64,000 nt of DNA. Source: Blastocatellia bacterium (GTDB lineage: Bacteria > Acidobacteriota > Blastocatellia > Chloracidobacteriales > Chloracidobacteriaceae). Made by a program: the position numbers and the translations under genes. This document shows positions 9,159 to 17,632 of the stretch, piece after piece (within the stretch, counting starts at the first letter, position 1; every line of letters starts with the position of its first letter). The notes under the pieces are model-generated. The model had not been told where the DNA came from and did no database searches. It saw nothing but the letters and a program-made list of their open reading frames with translations. The DNA is taken from NCBI GenBank assembly GCA_019695185.1, contig JAIBAN010000012.1, forward strand, positions 1-64,000. The letters run 5' to 3'.

Positions 9159-12100
9159 ATGAGAAATCAGTTCGCCGCATTTTTGTTGTCTCGCCAGCAC
9201 CTTCGCGCTGGTTTGAAAATCTTTCCACTGCTGGGGGTTTTTTGTCTGGCCTTGGTTTACAGCCGCTGGGTGGCAGCCTCCGGCCAGCCCCAGAACGAAC
9301 CGCCTCCAAGTGAGGCCACTGCCGCGGTCATTACCTCCGTCAAACTCAAGCCCACCAAATTGCAAGTCAGTGGAGCCGGATTCACCACGACTGACAAAAT
9401 CGAAGTTGACGGAAAGCTCTTCGCCGATACCAAAGCCAAGGGTGACCCGGTTAAATCCCTGCTTTCAAAAGAAGCCGCATCGCTTGGCACGGGAAGCTAC
9501 ATTGTGACCATCCGGGCTGCCGACCAAAGTCGCTCGGCCCCTTTTATTTTCGACAATTCAGTCACAAACGGAATTCCCAAGGTCACCGTGACGGTCACCC
9601 CGCCAACCATTCAGGTCACCAAAGGACAGCAGATTCAGTTGTCCGCCAAGGCGCTTGATGCGGCAGGCGGAGAACTGTCAGGCGTCACCTTTACCTGGGC
9701 CACCGACAATGCGACCCTTGCCACCGTGGACGCCACCGGCAAAGTGACGGCACTCGGAACCGGGACGGTTGGGGTCAGTGCCTCGACGCTTCGCAACAAG
9801 GGCAATGCGCAGGTTACCATCCAGGATGTGCAAACCAGCAAACCGGGCGTACAAATCACATCCGTCAGTCCGGTGGTCAACGAAGGCCAATCCCTGACGC
9901 TCCAGGCGGTTGTGCGCGACGCCAATGGACAGGTGCTTCCGAATGCCGTCATTACCTGGAAAACCGACAGCCCCGACATTGCCACCGTGGACGCCACCGG
10001 CAAAGTGCAGGGTGTCGTGCGGGGTTTTGCCACGATTCAGGCGTCCAGCACGGCAACCACAACCAATCAAACCGACAGCGTGGCCCTCACGGTGGCACGG
10101 GTCGAAACCAATGCGGAAACCGCCGGAACCGCAGCCGGAACCGGTTCGGTGACGGTGGATAACGCCAGCCGGGTCTATCAAACCGATTTCGCCCGCCAAA
10201 TTGTGCGGCGCGGGCCGTTTGGCCAGCCGCTGGAACTCTATGCCGGGCTGACCAACGCTCCCGGACGCATTGACGGAACCCGCACGGCTTCACGGTTTAA
10301 CAATCCTGACGGCATCAGTGTGGATAACGCTCAGGGGAATGTCTACATTGCCGACTCAACCAATCATTCAATTCGCTGCATTTCCGATGGTGGGGTCAAA
10401 ACCGTGGCCGGAACGGAAACCAGTGGCTCCGCCGATGGCCCCCTGGCACAGGCCCAATTCAAAGGGCCACGGGGAATTCTGGTGACCAGCACCGGTGATT
10501 TGTTTATCGCCGATACCGGCAACCATACGATTCGCTTTGTGGATATGAAAAAAGGGACGGTTCGGACCGTCGCGGGCAGTGCCGGCCAACCGGGAAAAAC
10601 CGACGGCACCGGCAGTGCCGCCCGATTCAACCAGCCGGTCGGATTGGCTTTTGACTCCGCCGGAAAAAATATTGTGGTGGCTGACAGCGGCAACAGTCTG
10701 GTCCGGCTGGTTTCCTCCAAAGGCGAGGTTCTGACCATAGGTGTCCTGGGGGCTGCCGCCGAACCTGCCGCACCGCCGGCAACCCGGCAGACCACCCCTC
10801 GCAATGACGAAGCGGGCGAGGATTTTCCGCCCGCGGCTCCCAAAGCCGTCAGCGTGGACGGCTTTGGCAACATCTATGTCGCCCAGCAAAATGGCGGCGT
10901 CCAGGTTCTGTTGCGCTCCCGTGGCAAATACATGCCCCCCATCAATGTTGCTCAGGCTGGCACATTTGCCAAAGCCGACTGTGTATCGGTCATTGCCACC
11001 AATATCTATGTGCTTGATTCAGGGAACCCGCAGCAATCGCTCAAACGGGTCACCCTGGCCCCGCCGGAAATCGCCAAAGTGGACCCGGCCAATGCCCAAC
11101 TGAGCGGGGGGATTGAAGTTCAGGTCAACGGACGGAACTTTGCGCCGGATACGGATGTGCTGCTGGATGGGCAGCCGGTTTCTGATTTGAAAATCCAAAG
11201 CACTTCCAAATTACAGTTTACCGCTCCGGCAGCGATTTCAAGCGGCGTCCGGACTCTCACCGTGCAGCACCGGGGCGGCATTGACCAGGCTCCGTTTTTC
11301 TATGACCCGCCCGACCTGAATCAAATTCCAATCGGCAGCATGACGAGCATTGCCGGGGGCAGTCAGTTTGCCGGAGACGGCGGACTCGCCCTGCGGGCCG
11401 TGCTGGCCGACCCACGCAGCGTGTCAGTGGATGCCAACGGCAATGTGTTTTTTGCTGATACATTGTTCAATCGGGTGCGGCGGGTGGACTTCCAAAGCCG
11501 AATCATTACGACAGTGGCTGGAACCGGACGGATTGGATTTTCCGGTGACGGGAAGCTGGCCACGGAGGCCGAATTCAGTTCTCCTGAATCCATTGCCGTG
11601 GACCCGGTGGGAAATATTTACATTGCGGACCGGTACAATGGCCGGATTCGCCGGGTTGATGCCGCCACCAACCTCATCACCACGGTGGCCGGGGGCGGCA
11701 ATCCGACCAACGGGATTGGAGACGGCCCGGCTTTACAAGCTCGCCTGGAACCGCGCTCCGTGGTTCTGGATGGCGAGGGGAATCTGCTCATTGCCGACCA
11801 GACCAACCGACGCATCCGCAAACTTGATTTTGCCACCGGTATGATTTCAACCATCGCCGGTGGCGGAACTCCGGCGGACAACATTGGGGACGGAGGTTCC
11901 CCGCTCGCCGCTGCCTTCCAGGAAACCAGTGCCGTTACCCTGGACCGGAAAGGGCGGATTCTGGTAGGTGATGCCACGGCCCGGCGGATTCGGGTGATAG
12001 ACCTGACGGCCAACCGGATTTCCAGCCTCAGTCTTTCCAGCAATGTGGAAAAGGACTTCATTCCTTACAGTCTGGAAGTCAATCCGCAAAACCAAATCAT

Positions 12101-13379
12101 CATCGGCACAACCGGCGGAAGGCTGATTCGGGTTGATACCGAAGCCGGAACCTCCGACAAGATTGAAATCAAAGGCCCCCAACTGGGCAACATCCGGGAT
12201 GTCACCACGGATGGGTTCGGCAACTTTTTTATTGCCGATGACGGCGACTATGGCGTGGACAAAGGACCAGGACGCATCCTGCGGGTGGATGGCACCACCA
12301 TGAACGCCACTACTTATGCCGGTGGCGGTGATTCGGTGGGTGATGGCCGCAATGCCACCGGGGCTTTTTTGCAACCGAACGACTGCACCGCCAACCGCCT
12401 GGGCGAATTGCTCATTTCCGACGGTTTCAACAACCGGGTGCGTAAAGTCAACCTCCTGAATGCAATTTCAACTGTGGCCGGGGGCGGTAAAAGCGAAAAA
12501 GGCAGCATCAACGACGGTGGACCGGCAACCAGCGGCGTTTTACGGGAACCGCAAGGACTGGCCTGTGATGCCCTGGGGAATTGTTACATTGCCGACGCCG
12601 CCAACCTGCGGATTCGGCAGGTAACCCCCGAAGGGCGCATTGTCACCCTGGCCGGAACCGGCGAATTTGGCACCAATGGCGACGGCGGACCCGCACTTCG
12701 CGCACAATTCACCACCCCAATTGGACTGGCGCTGGACCAGCGGAACCAGGTTCTGTTTGTCGTGGATGTTTCCCCTCTCGGCTCACGGATTCGGGCAATT
12801 GATTTGCGCAAAGGCGACATCAATACGATTGCCGGTTCAACCCCGCGCGGGTTTTCCGGCGACAACGGCCCGGCCCGGCAAGCCCAAATCAGCCGGGGTA
12901 CCAATGTGGCCGTGGATGGCGAGGGCAACATTTATTACGGTGACACCGACAATCACCGCGTCCGCCGGATTGACGCCAAAACCGGCGTTATAACCACAGT
13001 GGCGGGGTCGGGCGACATTGGCATTGGCAAAGGCGGCTTTAGTGGTGACGGAGGCCCCGCCAAATCCGCCCGGCTCAACGCCCCAACCGGCCTCACCCTG
13101 GATAATGACGGCAATCTCTTTATTGCCGACGCCGGTAATTACCGGATTCGCAAAGTTGACCCCAAAACCGGCATCATTACAACCGTGGCCGGAATTGGAT
13201 TTCCCGGTTTTGACGGAGACGGAAAACCTGCGCTCTCAGCCAAAATCGGAGTGGTTTTTAATCTGGTCACCGACTTGCGGGGCAATCTCTATCTGTGTGA
13301 TGTGCTGTTTGGTGTGGTGCGGGTCGTAAAAGGCGCGGCGGCTCCGCTTGGTATCAATCCGGGACCAGGACCAAAATGA
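9159..13379 (+). CDS. Secreted NHL-repeat giant with Big_2 and TIG domains
   Basis: The product has 1406 residues. An N-terminal signal or anchor segment is at about 18-41. It is followed by a TIG-like domain (about 50-130) and two bacterial Ig-like Big_2 domains (about 141-312, each with an ATVDATGKV turn). A first NHL propeller block lies at about 365-540, a second TIG at about 645-715, and a long NHL block runs from about 725 to the end. The recurring unit is GDGG.A..A.L..P..VA.D..GN.Y.AD..N.RIR..D. and TVAG. NHL propellers usually bind proteins or ligands; enzymatic activity is not indicated. A surface-exposed binding scaffold is inference. The stop is immediately followed by a GGACTGA heptamer array. 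Confidence 0.88.
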   Translation: MRNQFAAFLLSRQHLRAGLKIFPLLGVFCLALVYSRWVAASGQPQNEPPPSEATAAVITSVKLKPTKLQVSGAGFTTTDKIEVDGKLFADTKAKGDPVKSLLSKEAASLGTGSYIVTIRAADQSRSAPFIFDNSVTNGIPKVTVTVTPPTIQVTKGQQIQLSAKALDAAGGELSGVTFTWATDNATLATVDATGKVTALGTGTVGVSASTLRNKGNAQVTIQDVQTSKPGVQITSVSPVVNEGQSLTLQAVVRDANGQVLPNAVITWKTDSPDIATVDATGKVQGVVRGFATIQASSTATTTNQTDSVALTVARVETNAETAGTAAGTGSVTVDNASRVYQTDFARQIVRRGPFGQPLELYAGLTNAPGRIDGTRTASRFNNPDGISVDNAQGNVYIADSTNHSIRCISDGGVKTVAGTETSGSADGPLAQAQFKGPRGILVTSTGDLFIADTGNHTIRFVDMKKGTVRTVAGSAGQPGKTDGTGSAARFNQPVGLAFDSAGKNIVVADSGNSLVRLVSSKGEVLTIGVLGAAAEPAAPPATRQTTPRNDEAGEDFPPAAPKAVSVDGFGNIYVAQQNGGVQVLLRSRGKYMPPINVAQAGTFAKADCVSVIATNIYVLDSGNPQQSLKRVTLAPPEIAKVDPANAQLSGGIEVQVNGRNFAPDTDVLLDGQPVSDLKIQSTSKLQFTAPAAISSGVRTLTVQHRGGIDQAPFFYDPPDLNQIPIGSMTSIAGGSQFAGDGGLALRAVLADPRSVSVDANGNVFFADTLFNRVRRVDFQSRIITTVAGTGRIGFSGDGKLATEAEFSSPESIAVDPVGNIYIADRYNGRIRRVDAATNLITTVAGGGNPTNGIGDGPALQARLEPRSVVLDGEGNLLIADQTNRRIRKLDFATGMISTIAGGGTPADNIGDGGSPLAAAFQETSAVTLDRKGRILVGDATARRIRVIDLTANRISSLSLSSNVEKDFIPYSLEVNPQNQIIIGTTGGRLIRVDTEAGTSDKIEIKGPQLGNIRDVTTDGFGNFFIADDGDYGVDKGPGRILRVDGTTMNATTYAGGGDSVGDGRNATGAFLQPNDCTANRLGELLISDGFNNRVRKVNLLNAISTVAGGGKSEKGSINDGGPATSGVLREPQGLACDALGNCYIADAANLRIRQVTPEGRIVTLAGTGEFGTNGDGGPALRAQFTTPIGLALDQRNQVLFVVDVSPLGSRIRAIDLRKGDINTIAGSTPRGFSGDNGPARQAQISRGTNVAVDGEGNIYYGDTDNHRVRRIDAKTGVITTVAGSGDIGIGKGGFSGDGGPAKSARLNAPTGLTLDNDGNLFIADAGNYRIRKVDPKTGIITTVAGIGFPGFDGDGKPALSAKIGVVFNLVTDLRGNLYLCDVLFGVVRVVKGAAAPLGINPGPGPK

Positions 13380-13500
13380 AGGACTGAGGACTGAGGACTG
13401 AGGACTGAGTTTCAAATTCTGACTCCAAGGCAAAATCTGAGTATATGCCCTGCTCTCATCTACTCCTCAGTCCTCAGTCCTGGCGGGTCCTCAGTTCTGG
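13380..13500. repeat. Inverted heptamer element, AGGACTG family
   Basis: The left arm (13380-13409) has four copies of AGGACTG starting one base after the TGA stop. A unique core of about 53 bp follows. The right arm (13463-13500) carries CAGTCCT copies, partly degenerate. It fills the spacer between two convergent genes. Confidence 0.85.
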
Positions 13501-13503
13501 TTT

Positions 13504-13995
13504 TTACCGGAGCCAGCGTTCCATGTGAGGAAAGGGCTGAACGCCCCGCAGCTTGGCTGTCTGAGGTGAGAAAGCCATTTCAAATTTCTCAAGCAACGGA
13601 AGCCCTGGGGAGATTCCATTCTGAAAGCTGAAGATCAGCCCCAGGCTGTTTCCCCGATAACCGTCCGGATGAAACAATACATGCAGCGGCATTCCGATGG
13701 TCAAAGCCGCAGCATACGACCAGGAGATGGCGGCGACTTCAATCAGGTCAATTTCGGGATCCTCAAACACAGCTTCCTGGAGGGACCGGTTTGCCGGGGC
13801 AATCAAGGCCAAATGACCGGCTTCGTGAAGGATGTCCCCTGGTGACAAAAGCTGTGATTCCTGAACAATCATCCGACCAGACACAATCGCAATTCCAGGC
13901 AGAAAGGTTGTGTCAGTGACTGGCCCGGATTCTACGTTCAGCCCGATTTCATGCAGAAAAGCAGCAGTGCGATTGGTCAGTTCGTGGGTAAACAT
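13504..13995 (-). CDS. Small HEXXH-motif protein, unknown function
   Basis: The product has 163 residues, with no signal peptide or membrane segment. The only motif seen is ILHEAGHLAL with HEAGH at 57-61, the zinc-binding HEXXH of many metallopeptidases. A later acidic stretch (FEDPEIDLIEVAAISWSY) could hold a third ligand. The family is not recognised; a cytoplasmic zinc peptidase of the minimal gluzincin type is possible but unproven. It converges with the NHL gene and diverges from the BNR gene, whose start is about 190 bases away. Confidence 0.7.
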   Translation of the reverse strand: MFTHELTNRTAAFLHEIGLNVESGPVTDTTFLPGIAIVSGRMIVQESQLLSPGDILHEAGHLALIAPANRSLQEAVFEDPEIDLIEVAAISWSYAAALTIGMPLHVLFHPDGYRGNSLGLIFSFQNGISPGLPLLEKFEMAFSPQTAKLRGVQPFPHMERWLR

Positions 13996-14188
13996 CAGGG
14001 TATCTCAGGATTTTTGGGAAAGAATGGAAAATCAAGTCGTTTCTCTGGTTTTCCATCTTTGCAAATTTCCCGGCTTGTGTCAGATTTTTTTGTTCGAAGC
14101 ATGAAAGGTGGCTCCTGAACTTCCATCCCAACTTTTCCTCTTCGATTTGTTTATTTCAAATCCTGAAAGGCAATCTTGCAATAACTTT

Positions 14189-17100
14189 ATGAAGTACCCT
14201 CAACCGCGACTCCGGTCAGCGCTACGCCGCTGGTTCGTCTCGCTCTGCTGTGTCTTAGTATGCGTCAACGGGGCGGTTTTTGCCCTTTCGAATTCATCAT
14301 CCGCTCCCACCCCCAAAACCGGCGCAGCAACGCGCCGCACGACCAACAAACCCCAACGAAAACGCCCGCAACGCCCCCGTAACCGCATCGAAGAAGCGGA
14401 ACGGGAGCGCGAAAATCCTGCGGCACGGCAGGACTGGTTTACCATCCAGCGCTCATATCCGTCGGGCGTGATTCCGGCGGATGCCCGCCGGCGGGCCTGG
14501 GAAGCCCGTCCGCGCCAACGCTTTGAACCAAACGCCCCGGTTTTGACGTGGCGTTCCATCGGACCTTCTCCCACCCTGGCCACCGAGGACAATCGGGACC
14601 TGTGGGGTGACCTGAGCGGTCGCATCAATGCGGTGGCCGTTTCACCGGCTGACCCGAATCTGATTTTGGTGGGGGCTGCGACAGGCGGTGTCTGGCGTTC
14701 AACCGATGGTGGCGAGAACTTCACTGCCGTGACAGACAACCAGGTCGACCTGGCGGTTGGCTCGATTGCCTTTGCCCCTTCCAATCCGACCATTGTGTAT
14801 GTGGGGATGGGAGATTCAGCGGGCGGCTATTTCGGCAGCGGTATTTTGAAATCAACCGACGCCGGGCAGACCTTTAACCGGGTCAATGATGCTTCGATTC
14901 CGACCGTTGGGCAAATCGCCAAAATTGACGTGGACCCGAAAGACCCGAACCGGGTTTATGTGGCCCAATATGCCAGCCTTTCGGGAAACACCTCGTTTTC
15001 CGGCGGGCTTTATGTTTCCACTGACGGCGGCGTCAAATGGCAACGCACGCTGGCCGGTCTCTCCACCGATGTGGCGGTGCATCCGACACTTCCGGGCGTG
15101 GTGTATTCCACCTCGGCCCGTGTCTCAAGCGACGGCACTTCAGGGCTCTATAAGTCAACCGACGGCGGGCTGACCTGGGTGCGGGCCCGGAGCTTTTCCT
15201 TCAGCAGCGTGGTGGATGCACGGGTGGCTGTGACCCCGGCCAACCCGCAACTGGTGTACCTCTATGGCGGCAACGGCAGTGCGATTTCCTTGCAGGCCAG
15301 TACCGACGGAGGAAACACCTGGGGTTCGCGGAGCGTTCCGCCGGATGCGGATTTCCAATTCGGCTACAACACCTATCTGGTCGCCGACCCAACCAACGCC
15401 GATACGGTTTATGTGGGAACCACTGACGTTTTTCGCAGCACGGACGGCGGCAACACTTTTGCCAACCTGACCGATGTCTATGGCCGGGTTTCCCGCTCGC
15501 ACCCGGACCAGCACGCCCTGGCAGTTACCCGCGACGGCATTCTGATTGGGAATGACGGCGGACTTTTCAAACTGCCCACGGGCAGCAATCAGTTCCGTGC
15601 GCTAAACCGTTCGCTTACCTTGTCGCAGTTTGTCAGCCTGCAATTGCATCCGACCAACCCGAATATCAGCTACGGCGGAACCCAGGACAATGGGACCCAA
15701 CGCCGTCTGAGCAGCGGCGCATGGGAGGACTTTCCCGGCGGTGACGGCGGCAACTGCGTCATCAACGGAGCGGACCCCAGCATAGTCTTTACCTCCTATT
15801 ATTTCGCCCAACTGCTGCGCTGGCGTGACAATGGCAATGCCTTTGACCGGACCATCGGACGCAACTCGACCTTTGGAGAGTCCAACGGCAATCCCCGAAT
15901 GAGTTTCTATCCGCCTTTTGTCGGAAACGGCGTGGATGCCAACCTTTACCTCGGTACCTGGCGGCTCTTTATCAGCAAGGATGCGGGCAACACCTGGACG
16001 GCTCCGGCAGGAACCCTCGACATCACCCGTGGCACCGTCAACGGACGGCTGGATGTGCTGGAAGCCATCGGCGTCGGACGGTCCAATACCAATGTGATTT
16101 ATACCGGTTCGCGCTACGGACGGATTTCGCTTTCAACCGACGAAGGCAAAACCTGGAGCGATGTTACCGGAACCCTGCCCAACCGGTTTGTGACCGGCAT
16201 CCGGGTGGACCCGGTGACACCGGCCACGGCCTATGTGACGTTTTCCGGTTACGGCACCGGGCATGTCTTCCGCACCACGGATTCCGGCACGACCTGGGCC
16301 AATCTCAGTGCCAACCTGCCGGACGTTCCGGCCAACACCCTCCTGATTGACCCAAGAACTGCTGGAACGCTGTATCTCGGCACCGACATCGGCATCTTTC
16401 GCTCCACCAACAACGGGACTTCCTGGGAAGCTTTCAACAATGGGATGCCGCCGGTGATTGTCATGTCGCTGGCTGCTCAACCCAGCGGTTTGATTCAGGC
16501 GGGAACCTACGGGCGCGGTATTTATGAATTGCAACTGATTGATGTGCCGGATGACACCACGCCGCCGCAGGTAACGGTGTTGGCTCCCGCCGGAGGCGAA
16601 ACCCTGACACCGGGCAGCGCCTTTTCCATCACCTGGAAGTCAACCGACGACCGGGGCGTGACCGCGCATGACGTGGCACTTTCGCTCGACAACGGCGCGA
16701 CTTTCCCCACTGCAATCGCCACCGGACTGGCCGGAACCGCACAAAGCTTTGCCTGGACGGTTCCCACCACCGAGTCGAAAACCACTCAGGTCCGGGTCAC
16801 CGCCACCGATGCTGCCAAAAATCAGGGTCTGGGAACCAGCAAGACCTTTATTGTCGGCAAAGCGGCTGATACCAAAGCCCCCACCGTGACGGTCACTGCG
16901 CCAACCGCAGGCACGACCGTCGAGTCTGCCGAAGGAACCAAAATCAACGTCACCTGGACTTCAACGGACGATACCGGCGTCACCTCCCACGCAGTTTCCC
17001 TGGCGGGCAAACGCAACGGCACGTCATTTGAAACCCAGGTTGTGACGGGACTTCCCGGCACCGCCACCAGTTTCCAAATCACGGTCACCAAAAACGATGC

Positions 17101-17515
17101 CGTGACGGAAGCACAGGTGATTGTGGCAGCCAGTGATGCCGCCCAGAACGTGGGCAAAGGCCAGTCGGGAAGCTTTACGATTGTGGCCCCGAAACCTCCC
17201 GACACGGAAAAACCGGTGGTTTCAGCCGTGACCCTTTCCACCAAAAAAGTGAAACGGAAAGTTGACCCGAAACTGGTGATTTCCTGGAAATCAACCGATA
17301 ACGTGAGCGTTGCCAGCCAGGAAATCGTCTATGCCGACAACGGGCAGGTCTTTTCGCGGACCGTGGTTTCCGGCCTGCCGGGCGCGACTCAGACGTTTGA
17401 GTGGACGGTTTCCTCCAGCGTTCCGAAAACAACCAACGGACTGGTGAAAGTCATTGCCAAAGACGCTGCCGGCAACAGCGGCGAGGCCGTGAGCACACCG
17501 GTCACCATCAAATAA
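14189..17515 (+). CDS. Secreted BNR/sortilin-like beta-propeller protein with three Ig-like domains
   Basis: The product has 1108 residues from ATG 14189. That codon starts a typical signal peptide (RRWFVSLCCVLVCVNGAVFA); the longer open frame upstream adds 27 residues that do not suit a signal. Residues of about 110-770 are a chain of BNR/Asp-box repeats (RSTDGGENF, KSTDAGQTF, VSTDGGVKW, STDEGKTW), the fold of VPS10/sortilin-like and YCF48-like propellers. Three Ig-like modules follow at about 785-885, 890-1000 and 1005-1108, sharing ISWKSTD and GLPGTA turns. Asp-boxes are structural, so glycosidase activity is not implied. It is predicted to be extracellular. No known partner is adjacent. 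Confidence 0.87.
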   Translation: MKYPQPRLRSALRRWFVSLCCVLVCVNGAVFALSNSSSAPTPKTGAATRRTTNKPQRKRPQRPRNRIEEAERERENPAARQDWFTIQRSYPSGVIPADARRRAWEARPRQRFEPNAPVLTWRSIGPSPTLATEDNRDLWGDLSGRINAVAVSPADPNLILVGAATGGVWRSTDGGENFTAVTDNQVDLAVGSIAFAPSNPTIVYVGMGDSAGGYFGSGILKSTDAGQTFNRVNDASIPTVGQIAKIDVDPKDPNRVYVAQYASLSGNTSFSGGLYVSTDGGVKWQRTLAGLSTDVAVHPTLPGVVYSTSARVSSDGTSGLYKSTDGGLTWVRARSFSFSSVVDARVAVTPANPQLVYLYGGNGSAISLQASTDGGNTWGSRSVPPDADFQFGYNTYLVADPTNADTVYVGTTDVFRSTDGGNTFANLTDVYGRVSRSHPDQHALAVTRDGILIGNDGGLFKLPTGSNQFRALNRSLTLSQFVSLQLHPTNPNISYGGTQDNGTQRRLSSGAWEDFPGGDGGNCVINGADPSIVFTSYYFAQLLRWRDNGNAFDRTIGRNSTFGESNGNPRMSFYPPFVGNGVDANLYLGTWRLFISKDAGNTWTAPAGTLDITRGTVNGRLDVLEAIGVGRSNTNVIYTGSRYGRISLSTDEGKTWSDVTGTLPNRFVTGIRVDPVTPATAYVTFSGYGTGHVFRTTDSGTTWANLSANLPDVPANTLLIDPRTAGTLYLGTDIGIFRSTNNGTSWEAFNNGMPPVIVMSLAAQPSGLIQAGTYGRGIYELQLIDVPDDTTPPQVTVLAPAGGETLTPGSAFSITWKSTDDRGVTAHDVALSLDNGATFPTAIATGLAGTAQSFAWTVPTTESKTTQVRVTATDAAKNQGLGTSKTFIVGKAADTKAPTVTVTAPTAGTTVESAEGTKINVTWTSTDDTGVTSHAVSLAGKRNGTSFETQVVTGLPGTATSFQITVTKNDAVTEAQVIVAASDAAQNVGKGQSGSFTIVAPKPPDTEKPVVSAVTLSTKKVKRKVDPKLVISWKSTDNVSVASQEIVYADNGQVFSRTVVSGLPGATQTFEWTVSSSVPKTTNGLVKVIAKDAAGNSGEAVSTPVTIK

Positions 17516-17542
17516 GCAGGGCAGGAATAAAAACAGATTGAA

Positions 17543-17616
17543 AGCGCGAAACCCGCGAAATACGCAAAAAAGAAAAACAAAATTCTTTTTTGGTGTGTTT
17601 CGCGGGTTTCGCGGTT
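17543..17616. repeat. Inverted repeat of TTCGCGGG type
   Basis: GCGCGAAACCCGCGAAATACG (left, 17543-17563, imperfect) faces GTGTTTCGCGGGTTTCGCGG (right, about 17594-17613) across an A/T-rich loop of about 30 bases. It lies between convergent stops and may act as a bidirectional terminator or REP-like element. Confidence 0.7.
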
Positions 17617-17632
17617 TACCAAAGAAATCAAT

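Noticed and set aside
14108-14188. Upstream 27-codon extension of the BNR protein
   Set aside because: The extension would bury the signal peptide; the internal ATG gives a normal secreted N-terminus.
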